Shown here: piece after piece, positions 49,270-60,062 of the stretch
Layout of the letters: each line of letters opens with the position of its first letter
Position numbering within the stretch: position 1 is the first letter of the stretch
NCBI RefSeq assembly: GCF_020740795.1
Contig: NC_067289.1
Location: forward strand, 23,114,608-23,178,607
DNA: 64,000 nucleotides
From: Apus apus
Lineage: Eukaryota; Chordata; Aves; Apodiformes; Apodidae
Reading direction: 5' to 3'
Made by a program: the position numbers and the translations under genes
The notes under the pieces: model-generated
Seen by the model: only the letters and a program-made list of their open reading frames with translations
Database searches by the model: none
Told to the model about the DNA's origin: nothing

Positions 49270-52263
49270 GTGAGTATCATTGTGTACACCACAGAATATT
49301 ATATTACTTAATAAATATATGCATTATTAAAATAGCTATGATAATTGTAGCTGCTGCAAGTTGCATCATGTAATTTGTCCTCTCAAGCAGAAAAATGACT
49401 GATTTGTCATTTTTGTAACTGTTTTCTTGGTAGATTCTTCATTTAAAGAAACTCAAAAAGTAATCCTGTGATTCTTCTCTTCATGGTGTAGACATCTGCC
49501 CAACAATAGTGAATTCAAATGAACAACTACTTTTTCATGGATTGCCCAACAGCCAACAGCTTGGCAATGATTAGCAGCTAACACAGTATTTAAATTTCCA
49601 CTACAGCCAATGAATATTGATATAAAATTCAAAGTGCCCACAAATTTTCCTGGTACTTGGTATTAAATTTTCTGTGCCCTTATGAGCATGTATTTTTGAT
49701 GTAGGTGCTAGAAGTCTTCTTTGATTATTTTCAAAACAGGAACTGGAAATATTTTCCAATTAAGAAATATGTCACAGTTTGAAATTCTTTGATTAGAATA
49801 CATCATTTGGCAGTGTACAAGGTGGTGGCTTCTGGCTTGCAGAGGAAAATGATGTTTTGCTGTAAAAAGCTAGCTGTGGAGATGTCAGCAGACGTTGCTC
49901 ATTGAACATGAATATGCAAATTGAGAGTTCAAAAACAAAAGAAATATTGTGCCTTGGGAATATTTCCTTTGTTGTTTTCTTTCCTCTTGTCTTTTGGGGA
50001 GAGAGACTAGGAGACTAGGAATATTAATTAGTATGATAAGTGTATAAAATATTCTGAGCCACATCTATTGTATAAAGTACATTTTCTTTAGATTATGAAC
50101 TGGTGAACACGCTGCATGTAATGAAAAGGATAATTAAAAGTTGCATGAAATGTATACTTTTAACCATTTTTTTTAATTATTAGGACTGTCATTTCTTCTG
50201 ATTTTTATAAAGGAATCTGATGTCTCCACTTTATAAAAGCAATTCTGAATAATTTATGTAAAGAACTGATGGAAATGAAAATGGAATTTATAACTCAGTG
50301 ATATTTCCCAGCTTATTGTGTGAGAGGACGAGCAGAGTTACGTGATAAATTAACTGTAAAAAGAAATGGTAACTTGCTTCATAGTGAGCAATAAGTAAAT
50401 CACAATGACACTCAATGTAAAATGTGTTCATGGAAAGTAATGATAGGAGCACAACTGGATCACATAGCAAATCCATTTAGCATTCAGTTTACATTCCCAG
50501 GTAGAACCTGGTGTATAGCAGAGTCATTTGCTAGTTTATTTGGAGCATCTGCTTCCTGCAACAGGCCTGACGCCCCCTGCCTGTAGCTGGAGTGGAACCC
50601 TCAGTTTGAAAATGATTTATTCTTCTAAATGTCTTGTACCTTTTGTCTAAGGTTTGGAGCTTTTTGTTGGCTTGTTGGGGTTTTTTCCCCCTATGTGCTC
50701 AAATGCAACCGTTCATTCTCTTTAAAAAAAGCCTGCTTTAAACCCAGCAAACTCTTAAAAGAATTAAGGGTTAAGGCACCAACTATGAGAATGGTGACTG
50801 CTCTGAGTCACAGAGTTCTACATCTGTCTAATGCAAGATGGTGAGATTTTCCCTGACATGTACACTAACTAGCAAACATTTCACTTTCAGGTTTATCTCT
50901 CTGCCCACTATACACCTCTAACTTTATCCCATTTGTCGCACAACATTTACTGGAGATAAACACAGTGTAAGCAGGCCTTGCATTTGCTTTTGATGATACA
51001 GTTCAGAACTGACCTTCAGTTCTCCTGTAATCTCATTGCAGCATGTTTCTTGGGCAGATGTTACTAAATTGTAGGGAATTATACTGAACTGCAGTGGTCT
51101 GGAGATAGCAAAAAACTAAATGAGTAAGTGCATCCTACATTCTTGTAATTTTCTAACCAAGACTCCCCCCGGACTATAGGAAACTCAGTTGAGAGTTCTG
51201 CAGATGTTCTGCTGCATGGCTGGCATTCATGTAAGACTGTGCATGACTTGTAAGAGGAAAAAACAGTTACCTACCAGGTCTCTCAACTTCTTGTAACTTT
51301 CTCTAGATACTAAGTTCTTATTTGTTTGTCCCTGGAGTTGGTTTAACTCCTGAAAGGAGTGCTGAGAGGTGCTAGGCACCATTTCCATCAGGCCTGTAAT
51401 TTCAAACTAAGTTTTGTTATTGCTAATAGAAGGCAAGCTGGACCCATGTGTACAGCTGACTGTTTGTTGCAGTAAGGTTTGGACCGAAATGCTGGGTTCA
51501 GAATTAGTGGAAAATAAGGCTTTTCAGCAGTTCTTGAGATCTTCTCCACTGTGTTCTTATGTTGGCTTGAATTTTATACTAGAAATATGCATTAGCATAA
51601 TTAATTATTGGCATAATCTAGCATCTACTGTTACAGTTTTATAGTAGATCCCATGGATGCTTGGAAGCCCTATGTCCTTTTTCAAACACATTCTACTGTA
51701 TCGAGCTGTTGGGCTGTCATAGTTGTCTGGAGAAATAAACATACTCAAAACCATGAAACGTGCCAGAATTACAAATGCAGGAAACATCAGCATTTATCTT
51801 GATGTGATACTAAGAAATGTAATGCTAAATTATGATTAGAGGGGTTTGTATGCTCTGCCTAGCATCAGCCCATAGCATCAGAGACATGTAAGAATCATCT
51901 TCATTTTTTTTTTTGCTGCTCAGTCAGGTGCATTGAATCACACACAAACAGTACTGAAAGAAAAGGAGGAAAAACAGAAGAGGAAAAGACACACACTAGC
52001 AGAGGTTAGAACACCAGAGGTCTACTCCACAAGCACTCAGTCAACCTTGACAGCGACCATTAGGCAGGGCAATGGTCACAACTGGAGCTTAATAGCTTCC
52101 TAGTGAGATTTCTACTAAGGAAAAAATGAGAAATGTGCAGGATGGAGGGAAGTTGTTTATTTTGCACTGGTTTTATGTCATTAGAAAGCCCACTTAATAC
52201 CCCACTTAATGAGTTAACCCATTTGTTTTAAGACAGTATTTCTGATTTCCCAGTACCTTATAA

Positions 52264-52449
52264 TCAGACACTGGAACAGGCTGCCCAGGGAGGTTGTGGA
52301 GTCACCATCCCTGCAAGTGTTTAAAAGAAATATAGATACAATGCTTAGCAACATGATTTAAGCACTGAATGGGTAGATGAGGTTACAGTAGGTAGATTTA
52401 GGATAATCTTCAATGTCCTTTCCAACCAGGATGATTGTGTGATTCTATA
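52264..52449 (+). mobile_element. CR1 LINE fragment (end of ORF2 and 3' UTR)
   Basis: CACTGGAACAGGCTGCCCAG, GGAGGTTGTGGAGTCACCAT and CCCTGCAAGTGTTTAAAAGA correspond to the C-terminal end of CR1 ORF2 in sense orientation. The 3' UTR follows (CAATGTCCTTTCCAACCAGG) and ends near GTGTGATTCTAT. It is about 185 bases long, 5'-truncated and substituted enough that it cannot encode a product. Confidence 0.92.
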
Positions 52450-53425
52450 AAGTAATTAATACTCTGTTTCTGATTGTGCTACTTCAGTTACATGGTACAG
52501 CACAAGTTCATTTCAGCTGGAAATAGCAAGGAATAAAGACTGAGAAAAAGTTTTATTACTGTGAATTTGCAAGTTGAAGTATATTTGTAGCTAATGTCCC
52601 TAACTGTGTCAATTTCACAGATTTTGAGGCAGTTAGGTTCTAAGACATACATGAGGTGCTTTAGTGGAAATTTCACTACCATATGCAGTATCATGAATGA
52701 AAATTTCTTGAAGTTCCTGGCACTGTGTCTTCAGATGATGTAAACCACTATATTTGTATTGTTTTAGTGGAGTTCTAGTGGCCACAGACCTACTGCATAT
52801 CCCCCTAATTCTTTTCAGGAAGTCTGTGTTGAGATTAAGAAAGTATTTTGGTGTTCATGCAGTTATCAAATGGTTCTAGTTGTCACTTCATTAAGAGAAT
52901 AAATATTTGGGCACAAATTTTATTATATTGGATTGTGCTGCAACTGCAAACACTCAGAAAAAGGCAATGGGTATAATATATCACTTTATTTTACACTTGA
53001 TCTTGTGGTGCTGATGATTTTGTGTAAAATGAAGTTCTAAAGTTGCATCAGGATAGAAGATTCCAAATCTGAGCACATTCTGCTGGTTCAAAAGTCAAAA
53101 GGAGACAGAACTCTGATTTCTGCAGCATTTGCTCAGCCTGTAAAATTTCTGAAGGAGCCTTGAAACTCAGATATCATTGTGGTCTTTAAATGAAAGTCAG
53201 ACCACTAGTAATTTTGTTCAGGCAAATTGGTGTGTACAGGACATGCACAATCAGGTCTCTTGCCTTGTTCTACTATCTGCATCACCACATGCTTCCATCA
53301 CTGCATGAAACCATCACTGAACATGTGAGATTGTGGGCTTTTTGAAGTGCATATTACATTTTCCTTAATTCTCATTTCAGAGCCTTTATGGTGCCTGGGT
53401 TTTGTTTTTTATTTTCTCTTTTCAG

Positions 53426-53528
53426 AAACAGAGAATGGAGTTGCTGTAACCACTAATAAAAAGCTGTAAAAACAGCACATGAAGAATCTTTGAAGAAGTT
53501 GGCCACAGAATTAGAATCCAGATTCAAG
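53426..53528 (+). other. Candidate coding exon with a one-base frame break
   Basis: A strong acceptor (TTTTATTTTCTCTTTTCAG) and a donor (TTCAAG|GTGGGC) bound 103 bases. The left part is open after two bases and reads TENGVAVTTNKK. The right part is open in the next frame and reads VKTAHEESLKKLATELESRF plus K, which has amphipathic coiled-coil character. The two frames would join if the A5 run at 53458-53462 were one base longer. With that change the exon ends on a codon boundary, matching the start of 54168-54311 across a 639-bp intron. No uninterrupted frame exists as given. It could be a sequencing or assembly error in a homopolymer, a decayed exon, or chance. The protein family is unknown. 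Confidence 0.28.
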
Positions 53529-54167
53529 GTGGGCATATTTAATACAAGAGTGTGCTAGTCAGGATTTCTGAGTCTCATTCCAACTGAAGGAAGTTTTCAA
53601 AAAAAGGAGGAATTCTCTTAATCTTCCAGTTAATCAGACAGGCTGACTTCCCTTTGTTTTCCTCCGTTAATCCATCTCTCATTTCCTTGCGATTTAGTGG
53701 TCATTAGTGCTGGTAAACAAAGTAATGAATGAAACAAATAAAAGAAACCCTAGACTGCTGATCTGGTTTACCTCAACATCCCCTTGGATAAGCCTTCTCA
53801 TTATTAACAGATCCTTTGATGAATTGCTAGACCTTTTAAATGAAGTGCAGCATGCTCATCTCTGTTCATCTGGAAGGAATCATGCACGATTTAGTTATTT
53901 CACTTGGTGATGTATGTCAGCTGATGATTTTCCTTAGCTTTCACAGATTACACATTACCTCGCATTTGCATTTGATTTGCTGGCACATATCAACGTTCAG
54001 GAGTTTGTGGATTAAATATAAACAGAGTGTGCCTGCTTGCCAGCCCAATTCCAGTGAATTAATGGCTAAGGGTGAGCTGCAGCAATTGTGCTCTAAGAAA
54101 GCTACAAAATGTATGTATGACTGAGAAGCAGAAATTTTCACAGCTTGTGATCTTTTCACCCCCACAG

Positions 54168-54311
54168 GTCCCCACGCTTTTCAGGCAAGTTGGGACATAC
54201 CTGAAGTCAAGTTTTCAAAAGCTTGTGAGGAGAAGTGATGATGCCTCCACTGCCATCCAGAAGCAGAGCTTCAAGCCAGCTATATGTAGTTCAACCAGCT
54301 CTAAATACAAT
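54168..54311 (+). other. Best candidate coding exon in the window
   Basis: A strong acceptor (TCTTTTCACCCCCACAG) and a near-consensus donor (AAT|GTAAGTATG) enclose exactly 48 codons, open throughout in the first frame: VPTLFRQVGTYLKSSFQKLV, then RRSDDASTAIQKQSFKPAIC and SSTSSKYN. The segment is visibly more GC-balanced at third codon positions than its AT-rich surroundings, as real exons often are. The content is basic and Ser/Lys-rich, with no domain I recognise. It starts and ends on codon boundaries, which fits both 53426-53528 (if repaired) and 58084-58243. A non-coding RNA exon cannot be excluded. Confidence 0.4.
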
Positions 54312-56901
54312 GTAAGTATGTAGCAGTATGACAGTGACAGTATGTAGCTTTGATGCAGGCTGACTGAAAAACTAGAATGGATGCCAGAAAAATACCTGGG
54401 TAAATAGCCCAGAGGGAAAATGTGCATTCTGCCTGCTCTCAGAAGATGAGGTAGTCTAAAGCTAGGTTCTGTCGTTTGGTGTGCTCTCCAGGGAACCACT
54501 AAAAAGGTGTTAGACTTGTGCTTAGGTGAATTGAGCTCTAGGCAAGGATCCAGCTGCAGTAAATTGGCAGATGTTCGAAGAGGAGGGAAGGGCTATGGAG
54601 AGCTGCAGCCACTGAGGATCAAAGCTTGTGAACTATTCATGCAGCACTTGGACCTTCAGTCATTCCCAGTTAGTGAGCAGCAGTGTAGTTATAGGAGTGA
54701 CTGATGCCTTGTGGGTAAGGAACCCGTGGCTTTGTTGCTAATGTTTGAAATGGTGGGGAATGGACAAATATTTGCTGAAGCAGGAAAGCTGGTGTGCTAC
54801 TTGCCATGTACATACTCATCAAAGTCCATGAAAAGACTCTAGCTACTGTGTAAATGCTTATGTTCAGTCTACCAATCAGCAGTAAATTCATCACTGAAGT
54901 GTTTGTAGGCCAGTGGAGGACTCTGACCCCACCTTGAGACTGCAAGTACCTGTGGTAGCAAACAAACTGAACAGGAAAGTTACCCTTAATTTGATATTTT
55001 CATCTTACCTCCCAGAGCACTTTATGGTTAACAGTTTTTTCTGCCTTTTTTGTTATGAATTTTTTTTAATGAATGTGGTCAAAGCAGTTCTAAATGGACT
55101 CTTTAATTACAAGCAACACTATAGCTTTTGCATAAAATACCTTGGAACATTTGAATTCATTATTTGGAAGTATAAGACAAATGGCTGTGCACTTAAAGTG
55201 TCACTCACAAAGTCACCAATCACAAAAGCAACAAGTTAGAGCATGAACTGCCTGGGTGCCTGCACTAGCCATGCTCACCTTTGCCCCAAGAAAATGTTCC
55301 CCATTGACCTGCAGAGCCCCGTGAAGACAGAAATATTCATTCAGACAATTACTGTATAGTAGTTGATGAACTCTAAGTTCTAGAGATATTATAAAACAGA
55401 GTCAGCATCACAGGAAATTTTCTCATTTCCGTGCTGTAAATCTCACCAGGTTGTCTCCTGCCACCAAGTTTCATTTACTGTTGACAGATAATAGTGGATT
55501 CAGAGCTTTTAAAACTAAATTGTCTCTCCATCACAAGAATGATGCAAACAGAGGTTTCCTATCTCTGAAACCTCTGGTAAGGTCAGTCCTTTTTGAAGAG
55601 AACTCCTAACTGAGGAGGGAAGGAGAGGAGGGAGTGGGTGACAAGTAGACCTTCAGGATATGTCTGTGCTACAGAGCAGGTGGTTAATGCACCCTCTGAT
55701 GAGTCATATCACCTCTTTCTGTCCCCTTGCTAATGCACAGACACTCTAGGAAAACTAACACAAGGCTCTTTTATTTTAGGAATAAATTTGCTAGGAAGCA
55801 GTTTCTTGGTTTCTTTTTCTGGTACTTTCCCTTTGTTACTTTTTGCTATCCTGTCCTGCAAATTTTTAAGGGTATAATGTATTGTTTTGTTGTGTCTCTT
55901 ATTTTCAGTTTACACAAGGAAAAAAAATGTTCCTATGTTAAAACGAAGGTGTTGCAAATGTACTGAACACAAGCACTTTCAAAACTCTTCTAGGAAGAAC
56001 TTCTCCCTGCTTGCAGTCCTGTGCACTTATAGTTTAAAGCTGTCAAAGCTGTGGTTTTTCTGAGCTGTTCTAAAGTTATCCTGGACTTTGGAACAGGGAT
56101 GAGGTATTTTCAGTAGACAGGGGACACATCCTGTCAGAAATCATTAGGAAAAAAAGAGAAACAAACACAAAGTTACAGGAGGCCAGCATTATAACCAAAT
56201 AAGTTGTTCTTGTAGCTGTTTTATTATTGCCCTTCTGCTTATTTTTCACAGCATCATATGAATCCCTGAGGCCAAGAATCTAAGGTCCTATTTAAATTGT
56301 ATATATGTTATCATTTCAGGTTAGCTTAGGGTGCATCTTACATAATTCTAAGCCAAATACTTTTATTTTGTTTTTTTTTTTAATCATTATTTAGAAATGC
56401 TCCAGGCCACGTAGCATGTCCTTCTGAAAATTTAGCAGCTACCAAAGCAATGACTAAAATGACTGTAGTTTGCATAACGCCAGCAGCCAAAAACCTTAAA
56501 AGCTAAATAATAAAAAAGCATTAATGGCTGGACTTTTTCATGCATCTCAGCTACTGTAGCAGATGTAATAAGCTGCTTCTGTTCACAGTAAATTAGATAT
56601 GCAATCAGGAGGGGAAAGAGATCTACAGAATATGAAAATGGCCTGTAAAAGATTATTCACAACCTCAATTAGCAAGGGCTGAAACTTGGGGCAGGCAAAG
56701 AATTTTGTAAACAGCAAGAACCAGGGTTTATTTCTAGAAGTTAATTCAAAGAACTTGATTTCTGAATGCTGATGTTGTTTTCCATTTTGTGGCTGGAATC
56801 ACATCTTTTGGCAGGTGGTTGGTGGCAGTGGCTGCAACAGCTCAGTAAGAGTAGCCAAAGGAATTTTCCTTGTATTTCAAGTCCTGGGAATCTGTGTGGT
56901 G

Positions 56902-57206
56902 CATAGAATCATAAAATCACAGAATCATAGAATGGTGAAGGTTGGAAGGGACCTTAAAGATCATCAGGATCCAACCTCCCTGCATGAGCAGGGACACCTT
57001 CTGCCAGATCAGGCTGCACAAGCCTCATCCAACCTGCCCTTGAGCACCTCCAGGGATGGGGCTTCCACAACGTCCCTGGGCAACCTGTTCCAGTGCCTTC
57101 CTACCCTCATGGTGAAGAATTTCTTCCTGATGTCTGACCTAAATCTCCCCTCTTTCAGTTTAAAACCATCACCCCTTGTCCTGTAACTGCCCTCTTTGGT
57201 GAAAAT
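56902..57206 (-). mobile_element. CR1 LINE fragment, minus strand
   Basis: Begins CATAGAATCATAAAATCACA with four degenerate terminal octamers. It runs through GAAGGTTGGAAGGGACCTTA, CAGGATCCAACCTCCCTGCA, CTTGAGCACCTCCAGGGATG and TCCCTGGGCAACCTGTTCCA to CCTTGTCCTGTAACTGCCCT. This is the reverse complement of a CR1 3' UTR plus the end of ORF2, about 300 bases, 5'-truncated at the right. It lies head-to-head with the plus-strand CR1 at 57310, with about 100 bases between. Confidence 0.95.
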
Positions 57207-57309
57207 AACTGGCAGGTTTTAAGAACAGTTGGGTGCAAACTGGTTCAGCAAGGCATGGCCTTGTTTGAGGCACAGTTCCAGCTGGCTGCAAACCATTATA
57301 TTGCAGAAA

Positions 57310-57709
57310 CATCACTTCAGGAAAGATACTGAGGTGCTGGAGCAGGTCCAGAGGAAAGCAGCAAGGCTGATGAAGGGACTAGTGGGAAAGTCTTATGAGG
57401 AGAGGCTAAGGGAGCTGGGGTTGTTTAGCCTGGAGAAGAGGACACTCAGGGGGGACCTTATCACTCTCTTCAACTACCTGAAGGAAGGTTGTAGTTAGGT
57501 GGGGTTGAGCTCTTCTCCCAGGCAACTAGTGACAGGATGAGAGGGCATGGCCTGAAGCTGCACCAGGGGAAGTTTAGGGGGTTTAGGAAGCACTTCCTAA
57601 GGGAAAGGGTGATCAGACATTGGAATGGACTGCCCAGGGAAGTGGTGGAATCACCATCCCTGGAGGTGCTTAAGGAAAGACTGGATGTGGAGCTTAGTGC
57701 CATGGTCTA
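57310..57709 (+). pseudogene. CR1 ORF2 C-terminal remnant
   Basis: This is the 3' end of the CR1 ORF2, which in full-length elements encodes an endonuclease and reverse transcriptase. Only a C-terminal segment beyond the catalytic domains remains. The first part is in frame ([40 protein letters not shown]) up to a TAG at 57496-57498, which interrupts the family's usual reading. Further on the family's C-terminus is again readable in another stretch ([29 protein letters not shown]) and closes at a TAG at 57707-57709. The copy has no catalytic region and cannot be active. Confidence 0.85.
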
Positions 57710-57790
57710 GCTGATGTGATAGAGTTAGGTCATAGGTTGGACTTGATCTCAGAGGTCTTTCCAGCATTCATAATTCTGTGATTCTGTGAA
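57310..57790 (+). mobile_element. CR1 LINE fragment, plus strand (longest copy)
   Basis: From CACTTCAGGAAAGATACTGA and GGTGCTGGAGCAGGTCCAGA through CTGGAGAAGAGGACACTCAG to the 3' UTR (AGGTTGGACTTGATCTCAGA), ending TAATTCTGTGATTCTGTGAA. This is about 480 bases of CR1 in sense orientation: the end of the reverse transcriptase ORF2 and the 3' UTR with its terminal octamers. Its 5' truncation point faces that of the minus-strand copy at 56902-57206. It is the least degraded CR1 in the window. Confidence 0.95.
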
Positions 57791-58083
57791 ATCTGGATTC
57801 ATCCATTGAGGGGATCCCACAAGAGAACTCACTACCAGGGAAATTCTCATAATCACTTTTATAAATGTGTTTTTTCCTAATGTTTGAGCTACTGAAAGTA
57901 TTCTGATTCCCAGGTTTATCTCAGCAAAGTGTAAATGTCTGAGTGTCCCTGTGTATGACAGCCTCCAGTTAGGAGAGGCAATTCTTCTGCAGGGGTTTAC
58001 AAACCCCTTCTGGGTTACTTACCCATTTTGTTTCTTCCCAACTTGTCTTAAAAGGTAACTCTCACTTCATTCTCTCATTGCAG

Positions 58084-58243
58084 CTCAAGTCAGGCAAAGC
58101 TCCTGATAATGCTTATGAAGGGCAGTGCTTTGAATTTTTTCTGTGTAATTGTAGATGATATTCTGGCTTTGGATGAAAAATTGCAAGTATCTGAAAGACA
58201 GAAATTTTTGGATTTGCACTTAGCATCATGCCCTGTGACACAG
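58084..58243 (+). other. Candidate coding exon with a one-base frame break
   Basis: A pyrimidine-rich acceptor (TTCATTCTCTCATTGCAG) precedes LKSGKAPDNAYEGQCFEFF, read from the first base. The following part is open in the next frame (VIVDDILALDEKLQVSERQK, FLDLHLASCPVTQ) up to ACACAG|GTTTCT. A second donor, TTTCAG|GTATGG, lies 30 bases on in the same phase. The frames join if the T6 run at 58135-58140 were one base shorter. As given, the first frame ends at TGA (58156-58158). Its start phase fits 54168-54311, with an intron of about 3.8 kb that carries the CR1 pair. A separate acceptor at 58154 (TGTAATTGTAG) would avoid the frame break, but it is weaker and mismatched in phase. Family unknown. 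Confidence 0.25.
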
Positions 58244-58855
58244 GTTTCTTTCTGCTGGACACTTGTCTTTCAGGTATGGCGATTTTTTTCTGCAGTTAAA
58301 CTGGGGCAGAGGCACAGACAGATTGTGATATATTCCCATTCTCCTGGTGTCTAACAAAGAGCCATCCAGTCCCTTTAATCAGATAACATGAGAGTAATAG
58401 ATCAACTGACTTTTAAACCTCAAAAGTTGTCCAGGAGCATTTTTAATGGGAAAAATTATTTTTTTTGCTATCAGGAAGAGATGGGCCAGTGCTTGGGGAG
58501 CAGTATATGAAACAGCACATTCTTGGCATATAGAATGAAAGAATTAATAGACCCACCAAATATGTTCAGAGAAACAAATTCTTCTTATTTAATATGATTT
58601 TATTCATTTGTCATTACTTCTGCCTTTCCTGTGTGAGCTGTAGAAATCCAGAATCTCTGTGTAACCAATTAAAACAGGACGTTGTGAACAAATCTATCCC
58701 TTTGGGTTACTCTCCAGTAAAGGTTGCTTCTTTATTGAATAAGCACTAAAGTACTCCAGGAAAGTCAAGCATATATTTCAGCAAGATGAAAGCATGAAAG
58801 TATCAGGAGAGATATTTCTTTAAGATTTTAGTTAGGGCTTTAGAAATTGTGCTCC

Positions 58856-58905
58856 CCTAGCCACTCGGAGTCATGCTTGGCGCTACGCCTGTCGCTTGCT
58901 GTGCT
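58856..58905. other. Small CpG-rich patch
   Basis: Around CACTCGGAGTCATGCTTGGC and GCTACGCCTGTCGCTTGCTG there are four CpG dinucleotides within about 40 bases, in a region where CpG is otherwise nearly absent. It is too small for a CpG island, and no repeat or RNA gene is recognisable. Confidence 0.4.
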
Positions 58906-59968
58906 TTTCACTACAGGAAATCCTGACTTGCAGCAGCACGGGGATTATTCTATTAAAAGGGTTCTTTAGCAACAGATTCAGGAATTATGCAGCCTGGGAC
59001 TTCAGGTCATTCTAATTCTGCAAAGACCTCCTAAATGAAACTTTTTGATATAACTTTGTCATCCATGGTAAGCGATGAGTGGCTTTGGCATTGTTTCCTC
59101 CCAGTGTTTTGGTGCGTGCTCTCTGCTCAAGTTTTAACCAGCACATGTTTGGGAAAGAAAGAGACTATAAGGTTGGACTTGCTGTTCCCAGTAATTGGTA
59201 GTTTGCCTCTTTTTGATGCTTTTCAACACTTGCAGGCCACACACAGAGGTTACACAGCTGTCTTATTTTTTGCCATGGAGGAACTTGTTAAAGGCATATG
59301 TAAAAGAGTGCATTTGAAGTTCACTTTTGTTATGCAACATGGAGTGGGAGATCCACTGATGCAAGTGATTTATCAGCCTTTACTCCTTGAGGCTTAAGAT
59401 GCAGATCTGAAGGACTGGCCCATTTCAGTGGTGTTTTGGGACTTGTGGTGCTTCCGTACCTGTAGTGCAAGAGGATATAAAAATGGGAGATCTCAGTAGG
59501 ATAATATTCAGGATTTCTAACTTTCTTCTGAGGAACAAAAAGTTATTTTAGCAATGCTTCCTTGCCAAGGAAGGATCACGTGCATAGAAAATGGAGTGTC
59601 CACTTTTGTTGAACACCTCTGAAAAGCTGATGCCTACATGAAGGGAGCAGAGCCTTATAGATAGGGACTCTTTTTTATTCCAGTTTGAGGAAATAATTGT
59701 TTCACTTGCTAAGTACTTTGTACACTAGTAGAGAAGTCCAGTGGTACTGAACTGCAGTGAATCACACCAGGAATTTTGTAAACTGTAGCCTCTGTCAAAT
59801 GAGAAACTTGGTACGTGTTGTAGCACTCGAAGTTTTCTCCAATGGCTGCTGTACTATTTCAGGTGAGTCTTCAGTGAAATAGAGTAACACCCTTTTGTTC
59901 AGAAAGTCATCAAAACCAGGGAGTTCAGGATCTTTATCAGCAAATTATCTGCATTTCTTTTTCTACAG

Positions 59969-60062
59969 TATCAGAGAGGGGGAAAAAGACAGAGAGATTG
60001 AAACACCTCCACAAAAAAGAAGTGTAGAGCTGTTTGGCAGAGGTTCTAAAGCAAAACCTGAA
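59969..60062 (+). other. Candidate coding exon, product unknown
   Basis: A strong acceptor (GCATTTCTTTTTCTACAG) is followed, after one base, by a frame reading IREGEKDREIETPPQKRSVE, then LFGRGSKAKPE. It runs to a possible donor (CTGAA|GTGTAT) or, without splicing, to TAA at 60078-60080. The content is highly charged and looks disordered. Its phase does not match the end of 58084-58243, so an exon would be missing between them. A second frame is open for 18 codons. No family recognised. Confidence 0.2.

Larger units (their letters stand above)
32855..52263. other. Long AT-rich non-coding stretch
   Basis: The largest interval without a recognisable transposon. It contains the separately listed candidate exons (37.0, 37.8, 43.9 and 49.2 kb), T-rich low-complexity tracts at 36.8 and 38.1 kb, a CAA repeat at 46.97 kb and a 24-bp duplication at 41.2 kb. 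A possible donor (AAAAG|GTAAGAAG) at 33970 has a weak upstream acceptor and all frames closed. Nothing else could be classified. Confidence 0.5.
52450..56901. other. Interval with two of the best candidate exons
   Basis: Holds the candidate exons at 53426-53528 and 54168-54311. The rest is AT-rich without a recognisable gene. The 54900-55239 and 55727-55966 plus-strand open frames (108 and 79 codons) lack motifs and splice context. Nothing else was classified. Confidence 0.5.

Noticed and set aside
51413..51475. Open plus-strand segment after TTATTGCTAATAG
   Set aside because: Acceptor is weak and the apparent likeness to a known protein motif is superficial.
56815..57186. 123-codon plus-strand open frame
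   Set aside because: It reads antisense through the minus-strand CR1 fragment and has no independent meaning.
57229..57498. 89-codon plus-strand open frame as a host gene
   Set aside because: Most of it is the CR1 ORF2 C-terminal region, so it is a retrotransposon remnant and not a host gene.
59035..59397. 120-codon plus-strand open frame
   Set aside because: It has hydrophobic stretches but no recognised family, no acceptor at its start and no conserved-looking termini.
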